Source: Pseudomonas sp. MIACH | GTDB taxonomy: Bacteria; Pseudomonadota; Gammaproteobacteria; Pseudomonadales; Pseudomonadaceae | Length of the DNA stretch: 64,000 bases | Assembly: GCF_001269925.1 (NCBI RefSeq) | Contig: NZ_LHVO01000065.1 | Span: forward strand, 1 to 64,000 | Reading direction: 5' to 3' | Shown here: positions 26,849-35,768 of the stretch, piece after piece | Position numbering within the stretch: position 1 is the stretch's first letter | Layout of the letters: each line of letters starts with the position of its first letter | Translations under genes and position numbers: made by a program | The notes under the pieces: model-generated | What the model saw: the letters and a program-made list of their open reading frames with translations, nothing else | The model's database searches: none | Told to the model about the DNA's origin: nothing

Positions 26849-27886
26849 ATGACTTACATTGCTGCCGAAAACCGCTATGAATCTATCCCGTATCGCCGCG
26901 TAGGCCGCAGTGGATTGGTGCTGCCGGCACTGTCCCTGGGGCTGTGGCACAACTTTGGCGACAGCACCCCGATCGACACCCAGCGCGCCCTGCTGCGCAC
27001 CGCGTTCGACCTGGGCATCAACCACTTCGACCTGGCCAACAACTACGGTCCACCCTACGGCAGCGCCGAGATCAACTTCGGTCGTTTGCTGCGCGAAGAC
27101 TTCAAGCACTACCGCGACGAATTGATCATCTCCAGCAAGGCTGGCTGGGACATGTGGCCGGGCCCTTACGGCCAGGGCGGCGGCTCGCGCAAATACGTGC
27201 TGGCAAGCCTCGACCAGAGCCTGCAACGCCTGGGCGTCGACTACGTGGACATTTTCTACTCCCACCGTTTTGATGCCGACACGCCCCTGGAAGAAACCGC
27301 CAGCGCCCTCGCCACCGCCGTGCAACAGGGCAAGGCGTTGTACATCGGTATCTCGTCTTACTCCGGGGTGAAAACCCGCGAAATCGCCGCCCTGCTCAAA
27401 GAGTGGAAAGTGCCGCTGCTGATCCACCAACCGGCCTACAACCTGCTTAATCGCTGGGTGGAAAAAGACCTGCTGGACACCACCGAAGAGCTCGGCGCCG
27501 GAGTGATTGCCTTCACGCCGCTGGCCCAGGGCTTGCTCACCGACAAGTACCTCAACGGCGTGCCGGCCGACGCACGGGTCAACCGTCCGGGGGGTGGTTC
27601 GTTGCAGGCCAAGCACCTGTCGGAAGCCAACATCGCCCACGTACGTGCGCTGAACGAAATCGCCCAGCGCCGCGGTCAGAGCCTGGCGCAATTGGCACTC
27701 GCCTGGACCCTGCGCGACCCACGTGTGACCAGCGCACTGATCGGTGCCAGCCGGCCGGAGCAGATCATCGAGAACGTCGGGGCGTTGAAAAACCTGAGCT
27801 TCAGTGCGGAAGAACTGGCGGAGATCGATCGGTTTGCGCAGGAAGGCGGGATTAACTTGTGGGAAAAGCCATCCAGCGCTGAATAG
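26849..27886 (+). CDS. mgrA: aldo-keto reductase, L-glyceraldehyde 3-phosphate reductase type
   Basis: This 345-aa NADPH-dependent aldo-keto reductase matches E. coli YghZ (GprA/MgrA) in length. The TIM barrel shows the catalytic set: Asp in NHFDLANNYG, Tyr in the same loop, Lys in IISSKAGWDMWPGPYG and His in IFYSHRFD. The C-terminus has the NADPH-binding SALIGASRPEQIIENV. The known reaction reduces the toxic L-glyceraldehyde 3-phosphate and methylglyoxal. It stands alone, convergent with the next gene, with a hairpin at 27895 after it. Confidence 0.88.
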   Translation: MTYIAAENRYESIPYRRVGRSGLVLPALSLGLWHNFGDSTPIDTQRALLRTAFDLGINHFDLANNYGPPYGSAEINFGRLLREDFKHYRDELIISSKAGWDMWPGPYGQGGGSRKYVLASLDQSLQRLGVDYVDIFYSHRFDADTPLEETASALATAVQQGKALYIGISSYSGVKTREIAALLKEWKVPLLIHQPAYNLLNRWVEKDLLDTTEELGAGVIAFTPLAQGLLTDKYLNGVPADARVNRPGGGSLQAKHLSEANIAHVRALNEIAQRRGQSLAQLALAWTLRDPRVTSALIGASRPEQIIENVGALKNLSFSAEELAEIDRFAQEGGINLWEKPSSAE

Positions 27887-27894
27887 CATTGAAA

Positions 27895-27923
27895 GCAAGC
27901 CCTTCCTGTAGAGAGGGGCTTGC
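27895..27923. terminator. hairpin between convergent genes
   Basis: GCAAGCCC / GGGGCTTGC-type arms around a short loop form a stable stem between the ends of mgrA and the XRE-ImmA/IrrE gene. There is no T-run on the forward side, so its terminator role is tentative. Confidence 0.45.
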
Positions 27924-27947
27924 AAGTAGGACGGGCTGCTGATTTTG

Positions 27948-29150
27948 TTACTTTTTGATCGGGAAACCGAGTATTTCTGCCGTTTCGTTGAAAAAAGTTT
28001 CGCGTGCAGATCGCTTCCTCAACTGTATATCTACTACCTGTGACTTGTCCGGGCGGTTGAAATAACCTTCGTCCAAGCTACAAAGGTTTTCTAGAATGTG
28101 TAGCGGCAACCCGAGCACCTGCCTTAGCTGAGATCGCGAAAGCACGTTGTTTTCAACAAGCATTTTCACTCCTCGCGTGATCAGCTGGGGCTTTTCGAAG
28201 TCAAAATCGCTGTCCATAGGCTCTCCCTTTACCCATCCTCTGGCAGATCTGGCCTTCCATAGTCTGGTGGTTGTGGTGTCGTTGATTATTTCTAGATCTA
28301 AACAACGCCTCACCATTGCGGCTACTGAGACTTTCCAGCGTGGTTTCAGAGCTAGCAACGTATCCAGTGTCGGCCAACGAACTTCTCGCAGAAAGCTTTC
28401 TGGGGGCATTAAAAAGGCGCTTGCAAATCGATGAGCTTGAGTTTCAAGAAGTGCGTAATTCGCGTCGTACTGCTCTTTGGATATGTACCTATGCAGAACG
28501 ATATGTCCGAGTTCATGGGCCGCATCAAAGCGATTTCTGATCCCGTTTGCCTTATCGGCGACAAGTAAAACATATGGCCGTTGGTCCAACTCGTACCAAT
28601 TCGAAACGCCATCCATTTTCAGGTGCCCGAGTGTGGTCCGAGCACAGACAATACCTGCACTCTCCAATACGTGAACGACATTGGAGATAGGAGCTATCCC
28701 TAGTCCCCAGGTTTGACGGCATTTACTGGCCATCTGTTCGATTTCTTCGTCAGAAATCAGCTCGCAATTACGCTCTTCTAAATGCGGCACATTGACTTCA
28801 ATAAATTCAAGGCTTTCTTGCAGTTTGTAAGAGATTTCTTGAAGCCACTCCAAGCGTACTTCCGCTATTTCCCGTGCGCTGGTCGTAGTGCTGACCTGCG
28901 ATCGAAAGAAAAATGGAGTGTTCTCGCCAGTTGTGAACTGTTCCTCAAGTAACCAGTTTTCGCTGACCCCGAAAACTTCGCATAAGCGCTGGAAGGCATC
29001 GGCCTCTGGGACCTGAAGCCCATTCTCCCATTTTGAAACGTTGCCAGAGGCGCGCCCCACCATCTCGGCGAGAGTGGTTTGCGTCATCCCAAACGCAAGG
29101 CGCAACTGCTTGAGGCGCTCTGACTGAAAGCCCGCGACTCCCGTTCTCAT
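27948..29150 (-). CDS. XRE-family regulator fused to ImmA/IrrE metallopeptidase
   Basis: This 400-aa protein has an N-terminal helix-turn-helix of the Cro/C1 type (about residues 10-65: LKQLRLAFGMTQTTLAEMVG ... NVSKWENGLQVP) and a central zinc peptidase domain with HELGH at residues 212-216 (AAHELGHIVLH). The C-terminal 150 residues are unassigned. ImmA and IrrE proteins cleave repressors to switch on genes of mobile elements or DNA damage; fused XRE forms are often in toxin-antitoxin or prophage contexts. It lies 3 bases downstream of its partner gene, and the pair is more AT-rich than the flanks, suggesting acquisition. Confidence 0.85.
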   Translation of the reverse strand: MRTGVAGFQSERLKQLRLAFGMTQTTLAEMVGRASGNVSKWENGLQVPEADAFQRLCEVFGVSENWLLEEQFTTGENTPFFFRSQVSTTTSAREIAEVRLEWLQEISYKLQESLEFIEVNVPHLEERNCELISDEEIEQMASKCRQTWGLGIAPISNVVHVLESAGIVCARTTLGHLKMDGVSNWYELDQRPYVLLVADKANGIRNRFDAAHELGHIVLHRYISKEQYDANYALLETQAHRFASAFLMPPESFLREVRWPTLDTLLALKPRWKVSVAAMVRRCLDLEIINDTTTTRLWKARSARGWVKGEPMDSDFDFEKPQLITRGVKMLVENNVLSRSQLRQVLGLPLHILENLCSLDEGYFNRPDKSQVVDIQLRKRSARETFFNETAEILGFPIKK

Positions 29151-29153
29151 GGT

Positions 29154-29831
29154 CTACCTCTTGGCGTTTTGCCCATCATCAGCTTGGTCTTCGGTTTCTT
29201 CGGCGCGGCGCATCTTATCTCGCAATTTCACCAACTCAACTGGTTTCTGCTGAACCGCCTCATTATCAGAGTAGCTTTGAAGCAAATCCTCAAATGTGCA
29301 ATTCATGTGGAAGCCCTTACCGTTGAAGTACGGTACGGCCATCATGATTGCGCGTGGCTCTGACTGATCCTCTGAGCGAGTTGGAGGTGCATGGACTACG
29401 ACAAGCGCATGAATCAATTGTTCGGCTACGGTATGTTTGAGCCCATCGATCCAGTCCATTTGGGTGTCTGCAAGGGATTCATTTAACGTTTTGAGTTCGC
29501 TTCGGTGTTTTGCATCGCGGATTTCTTTCTGCCAAGGAAGCACCACCGCCGTGATTCTCAGAGAGCCGAGCTCAAGCAGCACATAATTGTGCCCCTTCGG
29601 GTCTGTTGACTTGATTATCGGATTCCATCGCCTCATTCCGGCCAGGGATTCCTGGACTAGCGAATGCCGCAAGTGCCCCCGCAAATCTTCATGGGGGGTA
29701 TGAATCAGCAGCTCCTGAGTTTCTTTCAAGGCTTTTTGGAAGGTTTGAGGAAGTAAAACTCCAAGCTCCTCGAAAAATTCTTTATTTACCTGTGCACGAA
29801 TGAACCCTTGGATTTCTTGTTTTGTGACCAC
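29154..29831 (-). CDS. unrecognised protein paired with the XRE-ImmA/IrrE gene
   Basis: This 225-aa protein from a GTG start at 29831 matches nothing I recognise. It has no signal peptide or membrane span. The N-terminal 100 residues look helical; the middle shows hydrophobic strands (HNYVLLELGSLRITAVVLPWQ, IHALVVVHAPP, RAIMMAVPYFNGKGFHMNC); the C-terminus is charged (KLRDKMRRAEETEDQ). Three bases separate it from the regulator-peptidase gene, so the two form an operon. It could be a toxin, a repressor substrate of the peptidase, or a defence component; none of these is shown. Confidence 0.75.
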   Translation of the reverse strand: MVTKQEIQGFIRAQVNKEFFEELGVLLPQTFQKALKETQELLIHTPHEDLRGHLRHSLVQESLAGMRRWNPIIKSTDPKGHNYVLLELGSLRITAVVLPWQKEIRDAKHRSELKTLNESLADTQMDWIDGLKHTVAEQLIHALVVVHAPPTRSEDQSEPRAIMMAVPYFNGKGFHMNCTFEDLLQSYSDNEAVQQKPVELVKLRDKMRRAEETEDQADDGQNAKR

Positions 29832-29942
29832 GTGATCACCACTTACTATTCGGTAAGCGGATTTTTACTCTATATTTATTCGTTATGGAAGTGAGGCACT
29901 GGTTTTTTATCCAGCCGTTGATCGTTTTCTAGAAGTTGGGTA
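29832..29942 (-). promoter_or_regulatory. promoter and possible operator of the XRE-ImmA/IrrE module
   Basis: Palindromic elements crowd the start: GTGATCAC (29832-29839) touches the GTG start, and CTTAC (29842-29846) with GTAAG (29853-29857) form an inverted pair suited to an XRE repressor. AT-rich DNA at 29861-29885 would hold the -10 and -35 boxes. This supports self-regulation by the HTH protein but is not proof. Confidence 0.4.
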
Positions 29943-30779
29943 TTAGAACGGCACATCCCCAAGAATCGTCGCCCGATGCATTACCCGCCGTTGCGGCCGG
30001 TAGTCATCCACCGCGTAATGCTGGGTCACGCGGTTATCCCAGAAGGCCACGTCGTTCTCCTGCCAGCGCCAGCGGAGGGTGAATTCCGGGCGAGTGGCGT
30101 GGGCGAACAGTAGCTTCAAAATCGCTTCGCTTTCCGCCGGCTCCAGCTCATTGATCCTGGTGGTAAACCCATCACTGACAAACAGCGACTTACGCCCGCT
30201 CACCGGATGCGTGCGCACTACCGGGTGCGACAGCGGTGGGTTTTTCTTGCGGGTTTCTTCCCAGCGCGCCAGGTCTTCGGCGGTGTTGCCAAAGCGTTCC
30301 AGCGGAAAGGATTTGGTGAAGTCGTGGGTAGCCGTCAGCCCATCGAGCAACCGCTTCAATGGCTCGGACAATGCCTCATACGCCGCGATGCCACTGGCCC
30401 ACAGCGTATCGCCACCAAACGCTGGCAACAGCTTGGCGCTGAGTACCGCGCCGAGGGCCGGGGTGGGCAGGAAGGTCACGTCGGTGTGCCATACGGCGTT
30501 GTCGCGCACGTCGGTGACGGCGGTGTCGAGGATCAGCACGTCGGGCTGTTCCGGCACGTTGGGGTAGATCGGGTGGATGTGCAGGTCGCCGAAGTTCGCC
30601 GCGAATCGCGCCTGTTGCTGCGGGGTGATCGGTTGGCCACGGAAGAACAGCACCGAGTGGCTGAGTAACGCCTGCTCGATGGCATCGCGGTGTTCGGCGC
30701 TCAGCGGCTGGGTAATATCGACGCCACTGATCTGGGCGCCCAAGGCGATGCTCAAGGGGGTAACGGTCAGGCTGCTCAT
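29943..30779 (-). CDS. tauD: taurine dioxygenase TauD
   Basis: This 278-aa Fe(II)/2-oxoglutarate dioxygenase releases sulfite from taurine. I chose the ATG at 30779 ([10 protein letters not shown]). The iron ligands are His and Asp in WHTDVTF and the distal His in RVMHRATI; the Arg of that segment binds 2-oxoglutarate. The gene is the last of tauABCD and overlaps none of its neighbours: tauC ends 11 bases upstream of the start. Related alkylsulfatase-type dioxygenases are an alternative, but the operon argues for taurine. Confidence 0.9.
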   Translation of the reverse strand: MSSLTVTPLSIALGAQISGVDITQPLSAEHRDAIEQALLSHSVLFFRGQPITPQQQARFAANFGDLHIHPIYPNVPEQPDVLILDTAVTDVRDNAVWHTDVTFLPTPALGAVLSAKLLPAFGGDTLWASGIAAYEALSEPLKRLLDGLTATHDFTKSFPLERFGNTAEDLARWEETRKKNPPLSHPVVRTHPVSGRKSLFVSDGFTTRINELEPAESEAILKLLFAHATRPEFTLRWRWQENDVAFWDNRVTQHYAVDDYRPQRRVMHRATILGDVPF

Positions 30780-30790
30780 GCGGTTCTCAC

Positions 30791-31627
30791 TCAATGTGCC
30801 TGGCCATGCCAAGGCACTAACTTACGCTGCAGGGCGCGCAGGCCCATTTCCATGGCGAAGGCGATCAGGGCGATCACCAGGATCCCCAGCACCACCACAT
30901 CGGTGACCAGGAACTGCGCCGCCGACTGCACCATGAAACCCAGGCCACTGGTGGCCGCGATCAGCTCGGCGGCGACCAGGGTCGACCAGCCCACACCCAG
31001 GCCGATGCGCACACCGGTGAGGATGTCGGGCAGGGCGCTCGGCAGGATCACATGGCGAATCAGCTGGGCACGGGTGGCGCCCAGCGACTGCGCCGCGCGT
31101 AGCTTGGCCGGGTCGACGGTGCGCACGCCGGTCGCGGTGGCGATGGCGATGGGCGCAAAGATCGCCAGGTAAATCAGCAGCACCTTGGACAGCTCGCCGA
31201 TACCGCACCAGATCACGATCAACGGCAGGTAAGCCAGGGGCGGAATCGGCCGGTAAAACTCGATCAGCGGGTCGAGAATGCCGCGGGCGATGCGGTTGGA
31301 ACCGATGGCAATCCCCACCGGTACGGCGGTCAGCACCGCGAAGCCCAGGCCCAGGCCGATCCGGCTGAGGCTCGCGCCCAGGTGCTGCCACAAGGTGGAA
31401 TCCATATAGCCCGTGGTCGCCAGCAGCCAGCCTTTTTGCAGCACGGCCGAGGGCGGTGGCAGGAACAACGGTTCGATCAGGCCGGTGGCAGTCACGGCCC
31501 ACCAAAGGGCCAGCAGAGCGATCAGGGTCAACAGGCTGATCCAGCGTGTGCTCAGGCTGCGCCGCACCGGGATAACTGTGTGGGCCACCGGCTTGGCGGC
31601 GGTGGCGGGGAGTTCGTAGCTGCTCAT
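30791..31627 (-). CDS. tauC: taurine ABC transporter permease TauC
   Basis: This 278-aa membrane permease of the SsuC/TauC family begins with a 25-residue cytoplasmic stretch before the first helix ([17 protein letters not shown]). The EAA loop is [26 protein letters not shown]. Its start overlaps the tauB stop by 4 bases. It forms the channel for taurine with TauB. Confidence 0.92.
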   Translation of the reverse strand: MSSYELPATAAKPVAHTVIPVRRSLSTRWISLLTLIALLALWWAVTATGLIEPLFLPPPSAVLQKGWLLATTGYMDSTLWQHLGASLSRIGLGLGFAVLTAVPVGIAIGSNRIARGILDPLIEFYRPIPPLAYLPLIVIWCGIGELSKVLLIYLAIFAPIAIATATGVRTVDPAKLRAAQSLGATRAQLIRHVILPSALPDILTGVRIGLGVGWSTLVAAELIAATSGLGFMVQSAAQFLVTDVVVLGILVIALIAFAMEMGLRALQRKLVPWHGQAH

Positions 31628-32403
31628 GCGGACACCTGCCGTTGCGAGAACACTTTGCCCAGCACGTGCTCACGGGTTTCGATAAAGCGCGGGTCGGACT
31701 TGATCGCCCGCGCCGCCTCACCGGCGGCGTAGCGCTGGCCGAAGTCCAGGTGCAGGCGTTCGACGATCTGCCCCGGGTTGGGCGCCAGCAGGATCAGGTC
31801 GGTGGCGAGGAACACCGCTTCTTCGATGTCATGGGTGATCAGGAACACCGGCTTGGCCGTGCGTCGCCAGACTTGCAGCAACAGTTCCTGCATCTGTTCG
31901 CGGGTGAAGGCATCGAGGGCGCCGAAGGGTTCGTCCATCAGCAGCACGCGCGGGTCAGCGGCCAAGGCGCGAGCCAGGCCGACGCGTTGCTTCTGGCCGC
32001 CGGAGAGTTGCCAGATGCGGCGATTGTCGAAGCCGGCGAGGTCCACCAGCGCGAGCATTTCCCGGGCCCGCACTTCACGCTGCGCCTTGGGCACACCGGC
32101 CAGTTCCAGGCCGAAACCGACATTGGCCAACACGTCCTGCCAGGGCAGCAGGGCGTCGTCCTGGAACACCACGCCGCGTTCGGCGCTGGGGCCTTTGACC
32201 GGTACGCCATCGAGGGTGATGCGCCCGGCAGAAGGCTCGACAAAGCCGGCAATCAGGTTCAACAGCGAAGTCTTGCCACTGCCGGACGGGCCGAGGGCCA
32301 CCAGCAGCTGCTGGGGCCCCAGGTCGAGTGAAATGTCGGACAGTACCGGTTCTGTGGCGCCTGGGTACTGTGCGCTGATGCGCTCCAGTTGTAGCAAGGC
32401 CAT
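31624..32403 (-). CDS. tauB: taurine ABC transporter ATPase TauB
   Basis: This 259-aa ATPase has Walker [10 protein letters not shown] (about residues 38-46), signature LSGGQKQR, Walker [13 protein letters not shown] and switch THDIEEA, the last typical of the nitrate/sulfonate/taurine class. It lies 17 bases after tauA and overlaps tauC. Confidence 0.93.
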   Translation of the reverse strand: MALLQLERISAQYPGATEPVLSDISLDLGPQQLLVALGPSGSGKTSLLNLIAGFVEPSAGRITLDGVPVKGPSAERGVVFQDDALLPWQDVLANVGFGLELAGVPKAQREVRAREMLALVDLAGFDNRRIWQLSGGQKQRVGLARALAADPRVLLMDEPFGALDAFTREQMQELLLQVWRRTAKPVFLITHDIEEAVFLATDLILLAPNPGQIVERLHLDFGQRYAAGEAARAIKSDPRFIETREHVLGKVFSQRQVSA

Positions 32404-32420
32404 CGCGATGAACTCCTGGA

Positions 32421-33398
32421 TCAGTTGGTGATGAACTTGGCGCTGACGTAAGGGGCGTAGTCCGGCAGCACGGCGTCGACCTTGCCTTGTTCCTTGAGGA
32501 ACGCGGCGGTATCGGTCACGGCCTTGGTGGTCGGTGCGCCCAGCAGAGTGACTTGGTCAGCGGCCAGTGGGTAGACGTTGCCTTGCAGCAGCAGCGGGAT
32601 GTCACTGGCCTTGGCACCGGAGAGCTTCACCAGTTTGTCGACGTTACCTTTGTCCGCGAGCCAGGCTTGTGGGTCTTTGCGGTAGGCGGCGTAGGCATCC
32701 AGGGTGACTTTGGCAAAGGCTGTGACGATTTCCGGGTGCTTCTCGGCGAAATCCTTACGCACGATCCACGCATCGAAGGTCGGCGCGCCGAACTTGGCCA
32801 GCTCGCCGGAGGTGATCAGCACCTTGCCGTTTTCCTTGGCCACGCCCAGGGCTGGGTCCCATACGTAAGTGGCGTCGACGTCACCGCGCTTCCAGGCCGC
32901 GATGATCGCCGGCGGTGCGAGGTTGAGGATGGTCACTTTCGATGGGTCGATGTTCCAGTGCTTCAGCGCGGCCAACAGGCTGTAGTGGCCGGTGGAAACG
33001 AAGGGTACGGCGACTTTCTTGCCGATCAGGTCCTGGGGGCTGTTGATCCCGGAACCATTGCGCGCCACCAGGGCTTCGGCACCGCCAATCTGGGTGGCAA
33101 CCAGGAAAGTTTCCACCGGCACTTTGCGGGTGATCGCGGCGGTCAGAGGGCTGGAGCCGAGGTAGCCGATCTGCACGTCGCCGGAGGCGATGGCGGCGAT
33201 GATGTCGGCGCCATTATCGAATTTGCGCCAGTCGATCTTGGCGTTGGTGGCTTTTTCATACGCGCCGTCGGCCTGGGCGACTTTGGCCGGGTCTACGGTG
33301 GTCTGGTAGGCGATGGTCACATCCGCCGCCTGGGCAAACAGGCTGGCACCGGCCAGGGACAACGCCGCCAAGAGGCGCAGTGGGGTTAAAAGTTTCAC
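32421..33398 (-). CDS. tauA: taurine-binding periplasmic protein TauA
   Basis: This 325-aa binding protein starts at the GTG at 33398; the longer TTG reading begins inside the AGGAG ribosome site. Its signal peptide ends in FAQA|AD. The mature protein begins [23 protein letters not shown] and has the SsuA/TauA-type features ([36 protein letters not shown]). It is first in the operon. Upstream at 33459-33487 a large AT-rich palindrome probably binds the regulator. Confidence 0.92.
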   Translation of the reverse strand: MKLLTPLRLLAALSLAGASLFAQAADVTIAYQTTVDPAKVAQADGAYEKATNAKIDWRKFDNGADIIAAIASGDVQIGYLGSSPLTAAITRKVPVETFLVATQIGGAEALVARNGSGINSPQDLIGKKVAVPFVSTGHYSLLAALKHWNIDPSKVTILNLAPPAIIAAWKRGDVDATYVWDPALGVAKENGKVLITSGELAKFGAPTFDAWIVRKDFAEKHPEIVTAFAKVTLDAYAAYRKDPQAWLADKGNVDKLVKLSGAKASDIPLLLQGNVYPLAADQVTLLGAPTTKAVTDTAAFLKEQGKVDAVLPDYAPYVSAKFITN

Positions 33399-33458
33399 GG
33401 GGAAGCTCCTCAATCAGGCGGCCGAGGGTCGGCGTGTGAGGAGACTAAATGATCTAAG

Positions 33459-33487
33459 AATTCGAAAATAAATAACATTTTCGAATT
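33459..33487 (-). promoter_or_regulatory. AT-rich palindrome before tauA
   Basis: Perfect 11-bp arms AATTCGAAAAT and ATTTTCGAATT flank a 7-base AT-rich spacer, about 60 bases before the tauA start codon. The position and symmetry fit the site of a LysR-type sulfur activator (CysB, Cbl or TauR-like), perhaps overlapping -35. Confidence 0.5.
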
Positions 33488-33533
33488 AGCTTATGGGCGA
33501 AAGGTTGAAGCGAATCTTGAGCTTGATGAGGGC

Positions 33534-33566
33534 AAATGTGGGAGGGGCTTGCCCCCTCCCACATTT
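33534..33566. repeat. REP hairpin between tauA promoter and gshA end
   Basis: AAATGTGGGAGGGGCTTGCC / CCCTCCCACATTT is a self-complementary REP pair 20 bases after the gshA stop. It may end the gshA transcript. Confidence 0.7.
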
Positions 33567-33586
33567 TGAGCCGGGTTCGGCTTCGG

Positions 33587-35185
33587 TTAGTTGCTGATCG
33601 CCAGAATGCTCGCCTGGTACGACCCGACAAACACGTCAAAATCGCCCACTTCGTTCTGCTCCAGCTCCGCCTGTTGCGCCAGCGAGGTGCGCGCCAGTTC
33701 CTCAAAGCGGGCCTGTTCTTCAGCCGGCAACGGCTCGCGGCGGAAGTACTCGGCATGCACCTCGCTCTGATGCAGGGAGAACTGTGCAAAGCTCTCTTTG
33801 CGCTCGGCCATCGCCGCCAATACCTGGGCCGAAGGGGTCAGGGAAGGGTCCTTGACCTTGGCCAACTGGGCGTCCAGCGCCTGGCTGTGTTCGGTGATGC
33901 CGTGGCTTTCATCAAGCAGCGCAGCCAACGGGGCAATCTTCTCCAGCAGCTCGGTAGCCCATTCCTTCATGTCCACGGCCTGGCCCTTGCGCTGCAATTG
34001 CAGGCCTGGGCGCCGACCTTCCTTGACCACGCTGAGGAAGTTGGACGTGGCGTTGCCGCACTCGTTATCGGCGAACAGTGGGCTGTCGTTCAGCGCGCAG
34101 TACAACAGGAATGCGTCGAGGAAACGCGACTCCGGCAGGTCGATGCCCATCGGCAGGAACGGGTTGATGTCCAGGCAGCGCACTTCGATGTACTGGATGC
34201 CACGGGCCATCAGCGCCTGGATCGGCCGCTCGCCGGTGTAGGTCACGCGCTTGGGCCGGATGTTGGAGTAGTACTCGTTTTCGATCTGCAGGATGTTGGT
34301 GTTGAGTTGTACCCACTCACCGTCCTTATGGGTGCCGACTTCGACATAGGGCGCGTAAGGCGTTGCCACCGCTTCGCGCAGGCTGTCGGTGTAGCTGCTC
34401 AGGTCGTTGTAGCACGGCGTCAGGCCGGCCTGGGCGTTGCTCTGGTAACCCAGGTCGCTCATGCGCAGGCTGGTGGCGTAGGGCAGGTACAGGGTGTCGG
34501 CGTCGAGCACTTCCAATTGATGCGAGCGACCGCGCAGGAAACCCGCGTCCAGGGCCGGCGAGGCCCCGAACAGGTACATCAGCAGCCAGCTGTAGCGGCG
34601 AAAGTTGCGGATCAGCGCGATGTAGGCGGTGGACTGATAGTCGCGGTCGGTACCGACGAAGCCTTCAGTCTCCTTGAGCAGCGGCCACAACTGTTCCGGC
34701 AGGGAAAAGTTGTAGTGGATGCCGGCAATGCACTGCATGGTCTTGCCGTAGCGCAGGGCCAGGCCCTTGCGGTACACGTACTTGAGCTGTCCGATATTGG
34801 AGGTGCCGTAGTAGGCAATCGGAATGTCTTCCTCGGCCGGCAATGGGCACGGCATCGAGGGGCTCCACAGGTATTCGCTGCCGAGCTTGGTGTAGGCAAA
34901 GCGATGGATCTTTTCCAGGCTGCTCAGGGTATCGGCCGGGTTGGGCAGGGCCGGGGTAATGAACTCCAGCAGCGATTCCGAGTAGTCGGTGGTGATCTGT
35001 TCATGGGTCAACGCGGCGCCCAGGGCTTCGGGGTGCGGCGTTTGCGCCAGGCGACCGTCACCGGTGACACGTAGGCATTCACGCTCGATGCCGTGCAAGC
35101 ACTGCTCTAGCAGGGAGAGGTGTTCGCGCTTGCCGAGCAGAGCCAGGCGGCGGTTGAGAAGTTCGCTCAAGTTGGATTCCTTCAC
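33587..35185 (-). CDS. gshA: glutamate-cysteine ligase
   Basis: This 532-aa ATP-dependent ligase joins glutamate and cysteine, the first and limiting step of glutathione synthesis. It is of the gamma-proteobacterial type (E. coli GshA 518 aa). Family segments include [21 protein letters not shown] near residue 32, [12 protein letters not shown], and [15 protein letters not shown]. The start [14 protein letters not shown] matches the family. It stands alone and uses cysteine supplied by the neighbouring sulfur genes. Confidence 0.93.
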   Translation of the reverse strand: MKESNLSELLNRRLALLGKREHLSLLEQCLHGIERECLRVTGDGRLAQTPHPEALGAALTHEQITTDYSESLLEFITPALPNPADTLSSLEKIHRFAYTKLGSEYLWSPSMPCPLPAEEDIPIAYYGTSNIGQLKYVYRKGLALRYGKTMQCIAGIHYNFSLPEQLWPLLKETEGFVGTDRDYQSTAYIALIRNFRRYSWLLMYLFGASPALDAGFLRGRSHQLEVLDADTLYLPYATSLRMSDLGYQSNAQAGLTPCYNDLSSYTDSLREAVATPYAPYVEVGTHKDGEWVQLNTNILQIENEYYSNIRPKRVTYTGERPIQALMARGIQYIEVRCLDINPFLPMGIDLPESRFLDAFLLYCALNDSPLFADNECGNATSNFLSVVKEGRRPGLQLQRKGQAVDMKEWATELLEKIAPLAALLDESHGITEHSQALDAQLAKVKDPSLTPSAQVLAAMAERKESFAQFSLHQSEVHAEYFRREPLPAEEQARFEELARTSLAQQAELEQNEVGDFDVFVGSYQASILAISN

Positions 35186-35384
35186 GCGTCAGTCGCCCCA
35201 ATATGGGGGTGGGCAGGACGGTCTACAAGGGTGAAGTTAAAACTGGCGTTATCGCCTGGTTTTGAGTCGATTTGACTCGCTTTGAAAAAGCCTCCTTCAC
35301 TCCATGAATTGGGCTATGGCGCAGCAAGAAAATTCCGACGCTGTTGTCGCAGCGCCGAAATTAACTCAAATCGGGGGCGGGGAG

Positions 35385-35768
35385 CTATAGGACAGCGAAG
35401 GTGCCCTGTGCTTTTGCGACAAGCCTTTCGTCCTGGTACACCTCGGCTTCGACCACCAGCGTGCGCCGGCCGGCGTGAATCACGCGGCTGGTGCACAGCA
35501 CATCACCGTCTTCCACGGCGCGGATGTAGTTGATCTTGCATTCGATGGTCGCGCTCTGCTGATCAAAACCATGGGCGCTGGAACAGGCCAGCCCCATGGT
35601 GATGTCCACCAGACTGAAAATCGCCCCGCCGTGGAGCTTGCCCGCGCGGTTGCGCAGGTGCGGCTCCAGGGTCAGGGCCACTTCGGCAACGCCTTCTTCA
35701 AGGCGTTGCAGGCGGCAGCCGATCAGCTCGCTGAACGCGCTCTGGGTCAAACCGGCGGGGATTTCCAT
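35385..35768 (-). CDS. PaaI-family hotdog thioesterase
   Basis: This 127-aa hotdog-fold protein has the PaaI/YbdB motif LHGGAIFSLVDITMGLACSS (about residues 44-63), including the Gly-Gly and acidic catalytic Asp. It probably hydrolyses an aromatic or short acyl-CoA; the substrate is unknown. Its ATG overlaps the tex stop by one base (TGATG), so the two are coupled. Confidence 0.85.
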   Translation of the reverse strand: MEIPAGLTQSAFSELIGCRLQRLEEGVAEVALTLEPHLRNRAGKLHGGAIFSLVDITMGLACSSAHGFDQQSATIECKINYIRAVEDGDVLCTSRVIHAGRRTLVVEAEVYQDERLVAKAQGTFAVL

